The translations under genes and the position numbers were made by a program. Of a stretch of DNA of 9,219 bases, positions 1 through 6,347 are shown one piece after another (within the stretch, counting starts at the first letter, position 1; the number at the start of each line of letters is the position of its first letter). The DNA is from JABDNZ01 sp050049805 (GTDB lineage: Bacteria > Gemmatimonadota > Gemmatimonadetes > Longimicrobiales > Gaopeijiaceae). Location: positions 1 through 9,219 of the forward strand of contig JASFVN010000168.1 of NCBI GenBank assembly GCA_050049805.1, given 5' to 3'. The notes beneath the pieces are model-generated. The model saw only the letters and a program-made list of their open reading frames with translations, did not search any database and had not been told where the DNA came from.

Positions 1-603
1 ATCGGCAACCTCTTCCAGGACAACTGGGGCGGAGCTGCATTCGGACTGCTCCTGAAGGACATAACGGACAGCGAGATCCGGAGAAACAGATTTGTTCGAA
101 ACACCGTGGCGGTATATGCGGAGGGTGCGAACCGTCTCGTGGTGGAGGAGAACGAGCTTCGGGAGAACGGATGGGCCGTTAAGATCATGGCCAACTCCCT
201 GGACAATCGCTTCTCCCGAAATGACTTCTTCGGGAACACCTTCGATGTGGCCACGAACAGCCGGCGGGCCTACAGCACATTTCAAGGAAATTACTGGGAC
301 CACTACCACGGCTACGACTTGGACCGGGACGGTACCGGCGACGTCCCCTTCCATCCGGTACGGCTTTTCTCCCTCATCGCCGAGCAGAATGAGCCGTCCC
401 TGATCCTGTTGAGATCCTTCTTCGTGGATCTCCTGGATCTGGCGGAGCGGATTCTGCCGGTCCTCACCCCCGAGACGCTGAAGGATGAAGCGCCACTCAT
501 GGCTCCCGCCGGTGGGGCGGTGATGGCCTGGACCCGGACCGAAGCGTACTCCTCCTCGCCGGGATATCCCTCGCCCGGGGCCGAGACCGGAGGCGGGCTA
601 TGA
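1..603 (+). CDS. nosD: NosD, copper-maturation beta-helix protein of nitrous oxide reductase (partial, 5' end missing)
   Basis: The frame is open from base 1 to the TGA at 601-603, giving the last 200 residues of a protein whose start lies outside the window. What is visible is a run of short Asn-rich repeats (RRNRFVRN, VEENELREN, FSRNDFFGN) typical of a right-handed parallel beta-helix (CASH/PbH1 repeats), then the GNYWDHYHGYDLDRDGTGD segment near residues 97-115 that is characteristic of the NosD C-terminus. NosD is the periplasmic part of the NosDFY complex that takes copper from NosL and loads it into nitrous oxide reductase (established for the family). The last ~30 residues, rich in Gly, Pro and Ser, look like a poorly conserved tail. 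The stop overlaps the nosF start (ATGA), so the two are probably co-translated. The identification rests on both the motif and the nosF/nosY neighbours. Confidence 0.9.
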   Translation: MGNLFQDNWGGAAFGLLLKDITDSEIRRNRFVRNTVAVYAEGANRLVVEENELRENGWAVKIMANSLDNRFSRNDFFGNTFDVATNSRRAYSTFQGNYWDHYHGYDLDRDGTGDVPFHPVRLFSLIAEQNEPSLILLRSFFVDLLDLAERILPVLTPETLKDEAPLMAPAGGAVMAWTRTEAYSSSPGYPSPGAETGGGL

Positions 604-1313
604 TATCCGTGCATGGACTTCGAAAATCCTTCGGAAAACTGGAGGTCTTGAAGGGCGTCGAGGCAACCTTCCCCAGGGGACGAATCACTGCGCTGGTGGG
701 ACCGAACGGGTCGGGGAAGACAACGCTCATCAAGGCGATTTTGGGCCTCTCCCAACCCGACGGGGGCTCCATCCGGGTGAGCGATCACCGACTGAACGGA
801 GATTGGCGGTACCGGGCGGCCATCGGGTACATGCCTCAGATTCCGCCCCTTCCCGAGAATCTCTCGGCCGCAGAGCTCTTCCAGATGCTCGGGGATTTGA
901 GGAGGTCGGATGTGCGCCCGGACGGAGAGTTGATCGACCGCTTCGGCCTGGAGGATCAGCTCCAGCGGCCCCTGCGTACTCTCTCGGGGGGTACGCGGCA
1001 AAAGGTCAACGCTGTGATGGCATTCACCTTCGACCCCGACATCTTGATCCTAGATGAGCCCACCGCCGGCCTGGATCCGTTGGCAGCCCGATACTTGAAG
1101 GATCGGGTCCGACGGGAGCGGGAGGCCGGGAAGACCATCATCGTCACCTCCCATGTGCTCTCGGAGCTCCAGGAACTGGCCGATTGCGTGGTCTTTCTCC
1201 TGGAGGGAAGCGTGCGGTTCACCGGATCGGCTGCCGAACTCTTGGCCCACACCGGTGCCGACAGCTTGGAAGGGGCCGTAGCGGAGCTGATGATGGCCGG
1301 AGTCGGCTCATGA
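600..1313 (+). CDS. nosF: NosF, ABC transporter ATPase for nitrous oxide reductase maturation
   Basis: A 237-residue ABC ATPase with every nucleotide-binding motif: Walker A GPNGSGKTT (residues 34-42), Q-loop GYMPQ (76-80), signature LSGGTRQK (128-135), Walker B DILILDEP (147-154), D-loop GLD (157-159) and switch His in TSH (183-185). The ~60-residue C-terminal extension without motifs is usual for this subfamily. NosF powers the NosDFY complex at the inner membrane, coupling ATP hydrolysis to copper delivery to NosZ. The ATG at 600 overlaps the nosD stop by four bases and is preceded by GGAGG with a 6-base spacer, which fixes the start. The downstream junction with nosY is again an ATGA overlap. 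On motifs alone it would be a generic ABC-2 ATPase; placement between nosD and nosY makes the specific name safe. Confidence 0.93.
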   Translation: MISVHGLRKSFGKLEVLKGVEATFPRGRITALVGPNGSGKTTLIKAILGLSQPDGGSIRVSDHRLNGDWRYRAAIGYMPQIPPLPENLSAAELFQMLGDLRRSDVRPDGELIDRFGLEDQLQRPLRTLSGGTRQKVNAVMAFTFDPDILILDEPTAGLDPLAARYLKDRVRREREAGKTIIVTSHVLSELQELADCVVFLLEGSVRFTGSAAELLAHTGADSLEGAVAELMMAGVGS

Positions 1314-2101
1314 ATACAACGGCTCGCATTGCACTGTACGAGCTTCGGGACGTAGTCCGGGGAAAATGGCTTCTCCTGTACGGGTTCTTCTTCCTGGCAT
1401 TGGCGGAGGGCCTCTTCCGATTCGTTGGTGACGCCAGCCGGGTCATGATGAGTCTTTCCAGCGTGGTGGTGCTCCTGGTCCCCTTGGTGGGGGTCCTCTT
1501 CGGGACGGTGTACTTGTACGGGGCCAGGGAGTTCAACGAGCTTTTGTTGTCCCAGCCCGTAAACAGACGTCAGATGTTCGCCGGCCTTTACCTGGGCCTC
1601 GCCCTGCCGCTGGCTGGAACCATGGTGGTCGGAACCGGCATCCCCTTCCTGGCCCACGGTCTACACGGCGGCCGCGATCTCGGCACCCTGCTTATCCTCC
1701 TTGGCTCCGGGGCGGCCCTTACCCTGGTCTTCGTAGGTCTGGCGTTCCTCATCGCCCTAAGCGTTGGAGACCGGTTGCGAGGCCTGGGGTCCGCCATTGT
1801 GCTCTGGTTGGCCTTTTCCTTCCTCTACGACGGGCTCGTCCTCCTTGGTGTGACGGCCTTTGCCGATTACCCCCTGGAGGCGCCGCTTATCGGCGCCGTG
1901 CTCTTGAACCCGGTGGACCTGGGGAGAATCCTCCTGCTCATGCGTCTCGACGTGGCAGCCCTAATGGGCTATACGGGGGCCACCTTCGAGGCCTTTTTCG
2001 GAACAACCAAGGGCCTGGCACTCGCCACCGCGGCTTTGGCGCTCTGGATTGCCACCCCCGTCCTAATCGGCTTTCGCCTCTTCTCCAGAAAGGACTTTTG
2101 A
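1310..2101 (+). CDS. nosY: NosY, ABC-2 type membrane permease of the nitrous oxide reductase maturation complex
   Basis: A 263-residue integral membrane protein. The start ARIALYELRDVVRGKWLLLYG is the cytoplasmic coupling helix plus first membrane span found in ABC-2 permeases. About six hydrophobic spans follow, roughly at residues 20-38, 50-72, 95-118, 124-148, 157-182 and 238-258. The segment AREFNELLLSQPVNRRQMFAG between spans 2 and 3 is the typical NosY loop that contacts the ATPase. The ATG at 1310 overlaps the nosF stop (ATGA) and has GGAG seven bases upstream; the same frame stays open further upstream inside nosF, but the family N-terminus and the ribosome binding site favour 1310. 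It ends in TGA at 2099-2101, which overlaps the next gene. Function as the membrane part of NosDFY is established knowledge for the family. Confidence 0.92.
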   Translation: MNTTARIALYELRDVVRGKWLLLYGFFFLALAEGLFRFVGDASRVMMSLSSVVVLLVPLVGVLFGTVYLYGAREFNELLLSQPVNRRQMFAGLYLGLALPLAGTMVVGTGIPFLAHGLHGGRDLGTLLILLGSGAALTLVFVGLAFLIALSVGDRLRGLGSAIVLWLAFSFLYDGLVLLGVTAFADYPLEAPLIGAVLLNPVDLGRILLLMRLDVAALMGYTGATFEAFFGTTKGLALATAALALWIATPVLIGFRLFSRKDF

Positions 2102-2673
2102 ACCAAGCCATGAATCAACCTGAAACCGCCACAGAGGGATTACGTGAAGAACACCAATGGATTTTGAAGGTCGCCGGGGTCCTGGAGACGATCCTGGACC
2201 GGGAACCCGATGAAGGCTTGGACTTCGATGCGTTAGAGGAGTGCGTGAGCTTCATCCGGCTCTTCGCCGACGCCTGCCACCACGGGCAGGAGGAGGATCT
2301 CCTCTTCCCGGAGCTTCATGCCAGGGGTATGCCCAGGGATGCGGGGCCCATTGCTGTGATGCTCCAGGAGCACGAGATGGGGCGCTCCCTGGTGGGGCAG
2401 ATGAGGAAGGCCCTTTCCCAAGCCAGGGAAGGCGACGGGGACGCCTGCAAAATCGTTGTGAACGCAGGCCGGGGCTACATCCAGCTCATCCGCGGCCACA
2501 TCGGGAAGGAGGACAACATCCTCTTCAATCTGGCCGACCAGGTGGTCACCGGTGACTCATGTGCCAGGCTATGCGAACGGTACGGCACGGTTTGCCGGAG
2601 CGTGTTCGAGGGGAGGAGCAAAAAGGACTTGGAGGACCTGGCCACGAGCCTGATGAAGAGGTACGGGGGGTGA
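2098..2673 (+). CDS. Hemerythrin-like (HHE cation-binding domain) protein
   Basis: A four-helix hemerythrin-like protein of 191 residues from the TTG at 2098, or 187 from the ATG at 2110. Predicted di-iron ligands are visible: His19 in REEHQW, His61/His62 and Glu65/Glu66 in HHGQEEDLLFP, His92 in LQEHEMG, and His134 and Glu138 in GHIGKEDNILF. A short tail after the domain carries three cysteines (155, 159, 166; C-x3-C-x6-C), an extra feature that might bind metal or be redox active (inference). Members of this family bind O2 or NO or help repair iron-sulfur centres. The TTG overlaps the nosY stop in the same four-base manner as the two junctions upstream, though its AAGGA is only three bases away; from the ATG the spacer is 15 bases, so the start is not settled. 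It is probably part of the nos operon. Confidence 0.88.
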   Translation: MNQAMNQPETATEGLREEHQWILKVAGVLETILDREPDEGLDFDALEECVSFIRLFADACHHGQEEDLLFPELHARGMPRDAGPIAVMLQEHEMGRSLVGQMRKALSQAREGDGDACKIVVNAGRGYIQLIRGHIGKEDNILFNLADQVVTGDSCARLCERYGTVCRSVFEGRSKKDLEDLATSLMKRYGG

Positions 2674-2754
2674 GTAGGCGCTCCTGCAGTCGGGAGAACA
2701 CAGTGGTCAGGGTACCGTGGGATCCCGCCGCCGACGGCCTCCCCAACCCTTTCC

Positions 2755-4368
2755 CTACCACCACCAGGCCACTACGGCCCCGGAAACCAGAAGCAAGGCA
2801 AGGGAGAGGATCCGATAGTCCACGTACCAGGGGGTTTTGGTCGCCAGTGTTTCGCCCGTACCGGGCCGGGGAGCGGTTTCATCCCTCCCGGACCGGCGCC
2901 AGACCAGGCCCTCGAGGCGACTCGTTTCCGGGGGAGGCGTGAGCCAGCTCACCGTCACGAAGAGGACCGAGCTCAGGCCGAACATGACTCCAGAGGCGTA
3001 GAGGAACTGGACGTCCATGAGGCCCAGGATTTCGTTGCCCACCCACCCCATGACTCCCACGAGAATTCCGGCGGTGAGAGTCCAGAAACCTGCCGCAGCC
3101 GTCCCTCGGCTCCAGAAGATCCCTCCCAGAAAAACGGCCACCACGGGAGGCGTCACATACGAAAGAATGGATTGCAGGTACTGCCAGAGGTTCGGGAAGT
3201 GCGTGATCTGAGGAGCCCAGAGGGCTGAGAGGAGCATGAAGGCCAGTGTGGCGATCTGTCCCGTTCGTACCAGCCCCTTCTCGGAAATCTGCGGCCACGC
3301 GTCTTTTACGAAGTCCATGGTGAACAGGGTGGAGGCTGAGTTGAGTATAGCCTCCAGGCTGGAGAGGATGGCCGCAGCCAGGGCCGCCAGCATCAACCCC
3401 CGCAGGCCAATGGGCAGCAGGTCGAAAGCGAGAAGGGGGAACACCATGTCCGGGCGCTCCAACCCCGGATAGAGGACGACGGCCGCCACGCCGGGAAGAA
3501 TGAGAATGAAGAGATTGGGCAGCTTGAGGGCCCCTGCCAGGAGTGCGCCCCACCGCCCGTGATCCAGGGAGCGGGCTCCCAGTGCCCGTTGGATCACGAA
3601 CTGATTCGTACACCAGAAGTAGATGCCCACCACCAGGACTCCGCTGAACACGCCTGGCCAGGGAAGGGTGGGATCGGAGGGAGGTTGGATAAGGTGGAGG
3701 GCTCCCGGATCGGTAGCCGCTCTTACTGCATCCCAGGAGGGGATCTCCCTGAAGGTGAGCCAAGCGATGAGCGTCCCTCCCACCAGGATCAGCACGGCCT
3801 GAACGGCGTCGTTCAGGACCACGGCGTCCAGACCCCCGAAGGCGATGTAGAGGCCGGCTACAAGGGAGGCCCAAAGGACGGTGAGCCATAACGGAATTCC
3901 GGGGAAAAGGACCTGGAAAACCATGGCTCCTGCGTAAAGAGCTGCTGCGGCGTCGATGAAGATGTTGGCCAGGAGGAGGAAGGCGGAGAACACCTTCTTC
4001 GAGGGTGTTCCGAACCTCTTCTCCAGAAACTGAGGGGCGGTATAGACTCGGGCCGCCAGGTATCGGGGGAGCAGGAAGATGGCGAAGAAGACCAGGATGA
4101 TGGCCGGTAACCATTCATAGTGGTAGACGGCGATGCCGTTGAGGTACCCGCTTCCGGGGAGGCCGACGAAGGTGCTCCCGCTCATATTGGACACGTAGAA
4201 GGAGAGCCCTACGATCCCCCAGGGTATGTTCCGCCCGCCCAGAAAGTACTCCTCGGCGTCTCCTTTCTTTCGCTTTCGGGCGATGTACCATCCAAAGAAC
4301 AGGCGGGTACCGAGGACGTAGATCAGGAGGATCCAGACGTCCAATGGAGTGACGGAGAGGGAGGGCAA
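2755..4368 (-). CDS. Sodium:solute symporter, SGLT-type (SSS family)
   Basis: A polytopic transporter of about 537 residues. It closely follows the Vibrio sodium/galactose transporter pattern: EEYFLGGRNIPW after helix 1, FVGLPGSGY, YHYEWLP, the GGLDAVVLNDAVQAVLILVGG segment, FWCTNQFVIQRALGARS, and ALAAAILSSLEAILNSASTLFTMD. The SS pair in the last motif matches the sodium-binding serines of vSGLT. By recalled alignment, the Glu of YEW, the Asn of TNQ and the Gln of YLQ that contact sugar in vSGLT are kept, while the helix 1 Gln and the Ser after YEW differ, so the substrate may not be galactose. The frame has only TTG starts: 4440 (561 aa, overlapping the upstream gene by 29 bases), 4410, 4368 and 4344. 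I chose 4368 because its N-terminus matches vSGLT length. It is probably co-transcribed with the NTF2-like gene just upstream. Confidence 0.92.
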   Translation of the reverse strand: MPSLSVTPLDVWILLIYVLGTRLFFGWYIARKRKKGDAEEYFLGGRNIPWGIVGLSFYVSNMSGSTFVGLPGSGYLNGIAVYHYEWLPAIILVFFAIFLLPRYLAARVYTAPQFLEKRFGTPSKKVFSAFLLLANIFIDAAAALYAGAMVFQVLFPGIPLWLTVLWASLVAGLYIAFGGLDAVVLNDAVQAVLILVGGTLIAWLTFREIPSWDAVRAATDPGALHLIQPPSDPTLPWPGVFSGVLVVGIYFWCTNQFVIQRALGARSLDHGRWGALLAGALKLPNLFILILPGVAAVVLYPGLERPDMVFPLLAFDLLPIGLRGLMLAALAAAILSSLEAILNSASTLFTMDFVKDAWPQISEKGLVRTGQIATLAFMLLSALWAPQITHFPNLWQYLQSILSYVTPPVVAVFLGGIFWSRGTAAAGFWTLTAGILVGVMGWVGNEILGLMDVQFLYASGVMFGLSSVLFVTVSWLTPPPETSRLEGLVWRRSGRDETAPRPGTGETLATKTPWYVDYRILSLALLLVSGAVVAWWW

Positions 4369-4411
4369 GGGTCCGTACTGTCCTATCGGTTGCCCACCAA
4401 CCTCGACCAAA

Positions 4412-4747
4412 TCATAGCGAGCGGCCGACGAAGACTTCAATCTCGGCGATTCTCTCGCCCCGAAACTTCACCCGCTCTGCCATTCTCATCCCAGGTCGTT
4501 CGATCCCGGGTTGGGTTTCATGGTGGTACAAGACCACAAACTCGGGCCCGTCGCCATAGATCTGAAGATCTGTCGCCCACGTCTGACCGACACTTGCCCA
4601 TATCTCGTCCAGCATCGAGTCGCGTTTCCGGTATTCTCCAAAGCTGCTGACAAAATGAACATCAGAGGTCAGAAGTGACTCGAAAGCCTCTCGGTCCCGA
4701 TCCCGGTACGCCCTGTAGTAGCGTTCGATCGCATCATGGTAACCCAA
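4412..4747 (-). CDS. NTF2-like / SnoaL-like domain protein
   Basis: A small protein of 111 residues with the NTF2-like fold pattern: an opening helix YHDAIERYYRAYRDRDREAF, then LLTSDVHFVSSFGEY, a central helix, and the strand pairs EFVVLYHHET and RMAERVKFRGERIAEIEVFVG that end such domains. Proteins of this fold include polyketide cyclases, isomerases, limonene-epoxide-type hydrolases and non-enzymatic binding proteins, so no reaction can be named. The frame is open further upstream to 4855, but the TTG at 4747 has AGAGGAG at 4756-4762 with an 8-base spacer and gives the usual family length, while the upstream part resembles no part of the fold. The stop lies next to or inside the start region of the sodium symporter, which suggests translational coupling and perhaps a shared small-molecule substrate (inference). 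Confidence 0.78.
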   Translation of the reverse strand: MGYHDAIERYYRAYRDRDREAFESLLTSDVHFVSSFGEYRKRDSMLDEIWASVGQTWATDLQIYGDGPEFVVLYHHETQPGIERPGMRMAERVKFRGERIAEIEVFVGRSL

Positions 4748-4755
4748 GGACTTTT

Positions 4756-4762
4756 CTCCTCT
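4756..4762 (-). promoter_or_regulatory. Ribosome binding site of the NTF2-like gene
   Basis: On the minus strand AGAGGAG stands eight bases before TTG at 4747-4745. It is the reason for calling a TTG start and a 111-residue protein rather than the longer open frame. No similarly placed Shine-Dalgarno motif was noticed for the farther upstream starts. Confidence 0.6.
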
Positions 4763-4894
4763 GTTGGAGGGAAGGAAATGTCGACGGTTCGCCCTCGCTG
4801 CGATCGGAGGCGATGAACATTGCGGCCAGCATAGTGTATCGCCCTCCTTCTTCACCCGATTCCAATTGCAGTCGAAAGGACCAGGGCGAGGACG

Positions 4895-5587
4895 ATGTTT
4901 GGTGCCCTTCGGAACATCCGCCTACTGACGGCGAGCTTCAGCGCGCCTGTACTTCTCTTTTCCGTTGCTCCAGCTGTCTGCCAGAATACTCCCGATCAAT
5001 CCCGGAGGAATGACATCGTCGTACTTCCCTGTGAGGGGTGTGAAGGGATCTTCGTGGGCTTCCCGGACAGCATCCCCTCCGAATCTCGCATCGCTCCCGA
5101 CGATGAACCGGGAGAGCCCATGGTGATCAGTGGCACCGTGTTCAATCAACAAGGAGAAGCTGTCCCCGGAGTGGTTATTTATGCCTACCACACCAACGCG
5201 GCGGGCATCTACCCAAGCGATGAAAGTATCAGGGGTACCGAGGCTTTCCGACACGGTGGACTGAGGGGGTGGGCTCGAACGGACCAGCACGGAAACTACC
5301 GGTTCCTGACCATTCGGCCCACGGCTTATCCCAGCCGCAACGAACCGGAGCACGTGCACATGCAGATCTTGGAGGTGGACTGTTGTACCTATTACCTGAC
5401 ATCCTTGAAGTTCACCGACGACCCCTTGCTGTCGGAGGCGGATCGGAGGGGTGCCGAAGACGGGCGAGGTGGAAATGCCCTGGCCACGCCGCATCGAAAT
5501 GACGACGGTGTGTGGACCGTGACCCGGAATATCGTTCTGGGTCGGAATATTCCCGATTATCCCGGGGGGACCAGCGGGGCTTCCTGA
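4895..5587 (+). CDS. Exported intradiol ring-cleavage dioxygenase family protein
   Basis: A 230-residue protein with an N-terminal signal peptide (basic RNIR, hydrophobic stretch at about residues 10-28, possible cleavage near APA/AVC). The mature part starts with a CEGCEG motif (46-51) seen in one secreted branch of the family. A beta-sandwich with the intradiol pattern follows: EPMVISGTVFNQQGEAVPGV, YHTNAAGIYP, GWARTDQHGNYRFLTIRP, AYPSRNEPEHVHM. The four predicted non-heme Fe(III) ligands are Tyr106, Tyr145, His153 and His155, matching protocatechuate 3,4-dioxygenase Tyr408, Tyr447, His460 and His462. Family members cleave catechol-type rings between the two hydroxyls, but secreted members often have unknown substrates. 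ATG 4895 has GAGGA only two bases before it and AAAGGA at 4875-4880 further up. It is divergent from the symporter unit, with 147 bases between. Confidence 0.85.
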   Translation: MFGALRNIRLLTASFSAPVLLFSVAPAVCQNTPDQSRRNDIVVLPCEGCEGIFVGFPDSIPSESRIAPDDEPGEPMVISGTVFNQQGEAVPGVVIYAYHTNAAGIYPSDESIRGTEAFRHGGLRGWARTDQHGNYRFLTIRPTAYPSRNEPEHVHMQILEVDCCTYYLTSLKFTDDPLLSEADRRGAEDGRGGNALATPHRNDDGVWTVTRNIVLGRNIPDYPGGTSGAS

Positions 5588-5635
5588 GCACTGTCTGATT
5601 CTCGCCAGGGCCTCCACGATTTGGTATGGCTTCTC

Positions 5636-6016
5636 TCAACTGGCCGCTAACAGCGCATCGGGGTCCTCGTGCAGCGGGCTCACCGCGGTCCACAAATCCT
5701 CGATCTCGTTTCGGAGTTGACGGACCTTTTCGGCAACGTCGCTGTCCTGGTGTTGAAGGTGGTAACGGGCGGCCCCCAATGCTCTGAAGGCTCTCCACAA
5801 TGCCGCCGAAGCGGGCGTCTTCTCAAAACTCCGGCGGTCGTCCTCTCTGAGCTTCGCGAGCATCCAATCGGTCATCTCGTTGCTGACCAGCTTCACCTCG
5901 GCAGAGCGTTTGGCCGACTCCTCGACCAACTCCGTGATCTTCTTCTTGAAACTGCGGGGAACACCGGCTACGACGTAGATGGACAGGTCGTCTCTCTTGA
6001 AGATGTCGGATGCCAT
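5636..6016 (-). CDS. Hypothetical protein, 126 aa, helical and charged
   Basis: I do not recognise this protein. It begins MASDIFKRDDLSIYVVAGVPRS and is mostly predicted helix with many Lys, Arg, Glu and Asp residues. The segment SFKKKITELVEESAKRSAEVKLVSNEMTDWML could be a short coiled coil or helical hairpin, and VAEKVRQLRNEIEDLWTAVSPLHED near the end another. There is no signal peptide, membrane span or cysteine, so it is probably cytoplasmic. The ATG at 6016 has AAAGGG about ten bases upstream; the frame is open further upstream to 6433, but that part is Pro/Gly/Arg-rich, crosses a terminator and a long hairpin, and looks non-coding. The gene converges on the dioxygenase gene with 48 bases between. 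The call rests on codon pattern and start context, not on homology. Confidence 0.62.
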   Translation of the reverse strand: MASDIFKRDDLSIYVVAGVPRSFKKKITELVEESAKRSAEVKLVSNEMTDWMLAKLREDDRRSFEKTPASAALWRAFRALGAARYHLQHQDSDVAEKVRQLRNEIEDLWTAVSPLHEDPDALLAAS

Positions 6017-6110
6017 GGGATAGGGCCCTTTCTCCCGAAGGAAGCTGCACCGGCGAACCCCCATCCTGGGGGGATGTTGTCCGCCGGGTCCCAGACTTTC
6101 CTCTGTTCGC
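6017..6110 (-). promoter_or_regulatory. Structured leader before the 126-aa hypothetical gene
   Basis: On the minus strand this stretch can fold into a long stem: CCGGCG (6087-6082) with CGCCGG (6055-6050), enclosing CCCCC/GGGGG (6073-6069 with 6062-6058). A second small hairpin with a C(UUCG)G-type loop follows at about 6031-6043, close to the ribosome binding site. Just upstream of the stem, at 6103-6090, lies GAGGAAAGTCTGGG, which resembles a conserved piece of bacterial RNase P RNA, but the rest of that RNA is absent. No known riboswitch class was recognised. It could control translation of the next gene or be incidental GC-rich structure. Confidence 0.35.
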
Positions 6111-6170
6111 AGGTGAAACGGATGGAAGCCAGGCCCGGTGGGCGGGGATTTCGGCGGGAACGAACGTGCT

Positions 6171-6204
6171 AAAAAACCCCCCGGCACCTCAGGAGTTCCG
6201 GGAG
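6171..6204 (-). terminator. Rho-independent terminator reading leftward
   Basis: On the minus strand CTCCCGG (6204-6198) pairs with CCGGGGG (6184-6178), with one G-T pair and a 13-base loop, followed by G and then TTTTTT (6176-6171). This is a standard intrinsic terminator. It lies about 145 bases after the AF1514-family stop codon and about 155 bases before the next minus-strand start, so it should separate these two genes into different transcripts. Confidence 0.7.
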
Positions 6205-6265
6205 TGCGTCGGATGGTCCGTTGTATTCCTGGATTCCGAACGGGGAAGGACACAGGTACGACCAA

Positions 6266-6308
6266 CCAGAAAGGGGGTGACGCGGAACCCGCGTCACCCC
6301 CTTTCTGG
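6266..6308. repeat. Perfect 20-bp inverted repeat with a 3-base loop
   Basis: The arm at 6266-6285 (CCAGAAAGGGGGTGACGCGG) is the exact reverse complement of 6289-6308, with AAC between. Such a long perfect hairpin is far stronger than needed for a terminator, and no T-tract follows on either strand. It lies 39 bases after the stop of the AF1514-family gene. It may be a dispersed palindromic repeat (REP-like), a 3' stabiliser of the upstream mRNA, or a protein binding site. A smaller GC hairpin (ACGGC at 6323-6327 with GCCGT at 6332-6336) sits between it and the stop codon. Confidence 0.85.
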
Positions 6309-6347
6309 CGAGGTCCCGGGCCACGGCCTCGGCCGTAGGGGCCGGAC

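Noticed and set aside
312..1001. 229-aa open frame on the minus strand opposite nosD/nosF
   Set aside because: It lies wholly against two well-supported genes and its Arg/Ser/Pro-rich translation matches no family.
956..1657. 233-aa minus-strand open frame opposite nosF/nosY
   Set aside because: Low-complexity Gln/Glu/His translation; a mirror of the high-GC nos genes.
2674..2754. Bidirectional terminator between the convergent hemerythrin and symporter genes
   Set aside because: Only weak 4-base stems and no T- or A-tract on either side could be found.
2879..4114. 411-aa minus-strand open frame inside the symporter gene
   Set aside because: It is in another frame of the transporter, with Arg/Pro/Gly-rich translation; the symporter frame has unmistakable family motifs.
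4748..4894. Divergent sigma-70 promoters between the NTF2-like and dioxygenase genes
   Set aside because: TTGGAA and GATACA-like hexamers on the minus strand are wrongly spaced, and no pair was convincing on the plus strand.
4922..5617. 231-aa minus-strand open frame opposite the dioxygenase
   Set aside because: The plus-strand frame carries the signal peptide and all four iron ligands; the opposite frame shows nothing recognisable.
6090..6103. RNase P RNA gene suggested by GAGGAAAGTCTGGG on the minus strand
   Set aside because: Only one short segment fits; the several hundred bases of core structure that should follow are replaced by a coding gene within 75 bases.
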